In this document: one piece after another, positions 4,949 through 6,008 of the stretch
Layout: the number at the start of each line of letters is the position of its first letter
Position numbering within the stretch: position 1 is the stretch's first letter
From: Candidatus Bathyarchaeota archaeon
GTDB lineage: Archaea; Thermoproteota; Bathyarchaeia; TCS64
Assembly: GCA_030691555.1 (NCBI GenBank)
Contig: JAUYEB010000006.1
Location: 1-6,008 of the forward strand
Length of the DNA: 6,008 bases
Direction of reading: 5' to 3'
Notes under the pieces: generated by a model
Told to the model about the DNA's origin: nothing
The model's input: the letters and a program-made list of their open reading frames with translations, nothing else
Databases searched by the model: none
Position numbers and translations under genes: made by a program

Positions 4949-5392
4949 ATGGGCATAGCCGATCTCATCGTGATCCTGCAGACTTCGATGGCGCCCGTCG
5001 TCCTGATCTCGGGCATCGGGTTGCTGCTCCTCTCGATGACGAACCGTATCGGCCGCCCCATCGACCGGATACGGGCTCTGACGCAGGAGCTTAGGCATGC
5101 CGAGGGCGACCAGCGGCGGATACTTCTCGAGGAGATCGACATCCTCTACCATAGGGCGAAGTTGCTCCGTGTCGCGGTGACCCTCGCCGTCCTAAGCATA
5201 TTCCTCGTCGCGACCATGATCTTGGCGCTCTTCGTGGCGGTGACCTTCGGGACAAGTCTCGAGGGGGTGATAGAGCTCCTCTTCTCTGGGAGCCTGCTGA
5301 GCCTCGTCGCGTCGCTGGCGCTCTTCCTCTGGGACATTCAGCTCGGTCTCAACTCGATCAAGATAGAGATCGACCGCTGGAAGGACGAATAA
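4949..5392 (+). CDS. DUF2721 family integral membrane protein (147 aa)
   Basis: The order of segments matches DUF2721: a first membrane helix with APVVLISGIGLLLLSMTNR (about 15-33), then the charged cytosolic stretch RIGRPIDRIRALTQELRHAE, a helical linker rich in Arg/Glu (QRRILLEEIDILYHRAK, about 55-71), and two further membrane helices (about 73-99 and 105-129). It ends in an amphipathic charged tail (SIKIEIDRWKDE). The length of 147 is usual. No catalytic residues are evident and the function of the family is unknown; the central helix could mediate oligomerisation. It is transcribed divergently from the tbp operon, apparently from its own TATA box, with ATG chosen because it sits just after the predicted transcription start and gives the full family N terminus. 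Confidence 0.85.
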   Translation: MGIADLIVILQTSMAPVVLISGIGLLLLSMTNRIGRPIDRIRALTQELRHAEGDQRRILLEEIDILYHRAKLLRVAVTLAVLSIFLVATMILALFVAVTFGTSLEGVIELLFSGSLLSLVASLALFLWDIQLGLNSIKIEIDRWKDE

Positions 5393-5426
5393 GCCCAACC
5401 GGAACCTCGCTCTATATCCTCTCTTG

Positions 5427-5436
5427 TTTCTATATG
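5427..5436 (+). promoter_or_regulatory. Candidate TATA box for the zinc-ribbon/YbjQ gene
   Basis: TTTCTATATG in the 91-base gap predicts a start near 5458 and a leader of about 25 bases. CTCTATATCC (5410-5419) and CCTATAGCC (5459-5467) are rivals. The purine stretch GGGAAAGGA (5474-5482) precedes the ATG but sits very close to it, so initiation mode is uncertain. Confidence 0.3.
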
Positions 5437-5483
5437 GGATACACCTAAACCACCGGAGCCTATAGCCCAGATCGGGAAAGGAC

Positions 5484-5909
5484 ATGAACTGCAAGGTGTG
5501 CGGAGAGACGAACCCGGACGGCGCGAAGTTCTGCAGCAGGTGCGGCTCGAGTCTCGACGGCGACTCCCAGGGATTCATGGTGGTGACGATGCCGACGATC
5601 CCAGGGTACAGGGTCAAGAAGGTGATTGGCATAGTGTCGGGTATCACCCCGAGGACCCGAGGCTTACTGGGGAAGTTCATCGCGGGGATTGAGTCGATGA
5701 TTGGAGGTGAGGTGACGGCGTTCAGCTACGAGATAGAGAAGGCGCGCGCCGAGGCGATCGACAGGTGCAGGGCGAAGGCGGCCTCGATGGGCGCTAACGC
5801 GGTGCTGAGCGTCGACATCGAGACGTCCGACATGGGGTACCCGATGGGTGTATTGGTCTTCTCGGCCACGGGGACCGCGGTGGTCGTCGAGCCGGAGACC
5901 CCCTCCTAA
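5484..5909 (+). CDS. Zinc-ribbon protein fused to a YbjQ-type (UPF0145) domain (141 aa)
   Basis: Two parts are visible. Residues 3-20 are a zinc ribbon with CKVC (3-6) and CSRC (17-20), the widespread 'double zinc ribbon' style start (GETNPDGAKFC between the pairs). Residues about 32-136 match YbjQ/UPF0145: strand MVVTMPTIPGYRV, KKVIGIVSGITPRTRGL, an alpha helix EIEKARAEAIDRCRAKAASMGANAVLSVDIET, and the final strands GVLVFSATGTAVVV. YbjQ proteins form pentameric rings and were annotated as heavy-metal binding on weak grounds; the physiological role is unknown. No membrane segment or signal peptide is seen, so it should be cytosolic. The ATG at 5484 places the first cysteine at residue 3, typical of this ribbon. 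It ends 8 bases from the stop of a convergent gene. Confidence 0.88.
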   Translation: MNCKVCGETNPDGAKFCSRCGSSLDGDSQGFMVVTMPTIPGYRVKKVIGIVSGITPRTRGLLGKFIAGIESMIGGEVTAFSYEIEKARAEAIDRCRAKAASMGANAVLSVDIETSDMGYPMGVLVFSATGTAVVVEPETPS

Positions 5910-5917
5910 TTTCTCCT

Positions 5918-6008
5918 CTATCCCGTCTTCTGCTGTATCTTGAGGCGTATCTCGGCGAAGAACTCCCTCTTCGCCCGGCAGATGGGGCAGATGTAGGGGG
6001 CGTCGTCG
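5918..6008 (-). CDS. 3' end of a CxxC-containing protein (partial)
   Basis: On the minus strand a frame is open from the window edge to TAG at 5918-5920, giving 29 residues: DDAPYICPICRAKREFFAEI followed by RLKIQQKTG. The CPIC pair followed by a basic, helix-prone tail looks like half of a zinc ribbon or rubredoxin-like knuckle at the C terminus. It has the same codon style as its neighbours and its stop is 8 bases from the stop of the convergent YbjQ-fusion gene, which supports it as a real gene. Family and start cannot be determined here. Confidence 0.6.
   Translation of the reverse strand, partial: DDAPYICPICRAKREFFAEIRLKIQQKTG

Noticed and set aside
5192..5680. 162-residue minus-strand frame spanning the end of the DUF2721 gene, the gap and the start of the YbjQ fusion
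   Set aside because: It runs antisense to two well-supported genes and across a promoter gap, with shadow-like composition and no domain.
1..6008. CRISPR array, insertion sequence, tRNA/rRNA or phage genes
   Set aside because: I found no regularly spaced repeats, no transposase or integrase motifs, no terminal inverted repeats and no tRNA-like cloverleaf; the region reads as ordinary chromosomal genes.

Overview
The window is a GC-rich archaeal chromosome fragment. The evidence is a two-repeat TATA-binding protein (TBP), a Ser/His-type (S26B) signal peptidase, a small CxxC-x17-CxxC zinc protein of a kind familiar from archaea, and AT-rich TATA-like boxes about 25-35 bases ahead of several genes, some with almost no leader. 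Two consecutive genes start with TTG and one with GTG. A homologue of the eukaryotic RNA polymerase III subunit Rpc34/RPC39 points to the Thermoproteota/TACK side of the archaea (for example a Bathyarchaeia-like lineage), but that placement is inference.

Layout, left to right. Bases 2-739 (+) are the C-terminal half of an N-acyl-D-amino-acid deacylase that begins outside the window. It converges on a 53-residue zinc protein (868-1029, -), which has a hairpin plus T-tract terminator behind it. Next, all on the minus strand, comes a run from 4717 down to 1212: an unrecognised 108-residue protein, TBP, an Rpc34-like winged-helix/Fe-S protein, a signal peptidase with an unusual polytopic C-terminal extension, and a 2,4-diaminopentanoate dehydrogenase-like oxidoreductase. 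The first four are separated by 6, 15 and 25 bases and look like one operon. The oxidoreductase follows after 31 bases and may have its own TATA box over the stop codon of the peptidase gene. A 231-base AT-rich divergent promoter region separates this run from a plus-strand DUF2721 membrane protein (4949-5392) and a zinc-ribbon/YbjQ fusion (5484-5909). The window closes with the 3' end of a minus-strand gene encoding a CxxC-containing protein.

The most notable content is the tight pairing of TBP with an Rpc34-like protein. TBP recruits RNA polymerase at TATA boxes, and Rpc34 in eukaryotic Pol III contacts the TBP/TFIIIB complex during initiation. An archaeal gene order that puts them side by side, behind a conserved-looking unknown, suggests a general transcription-initiation operon.
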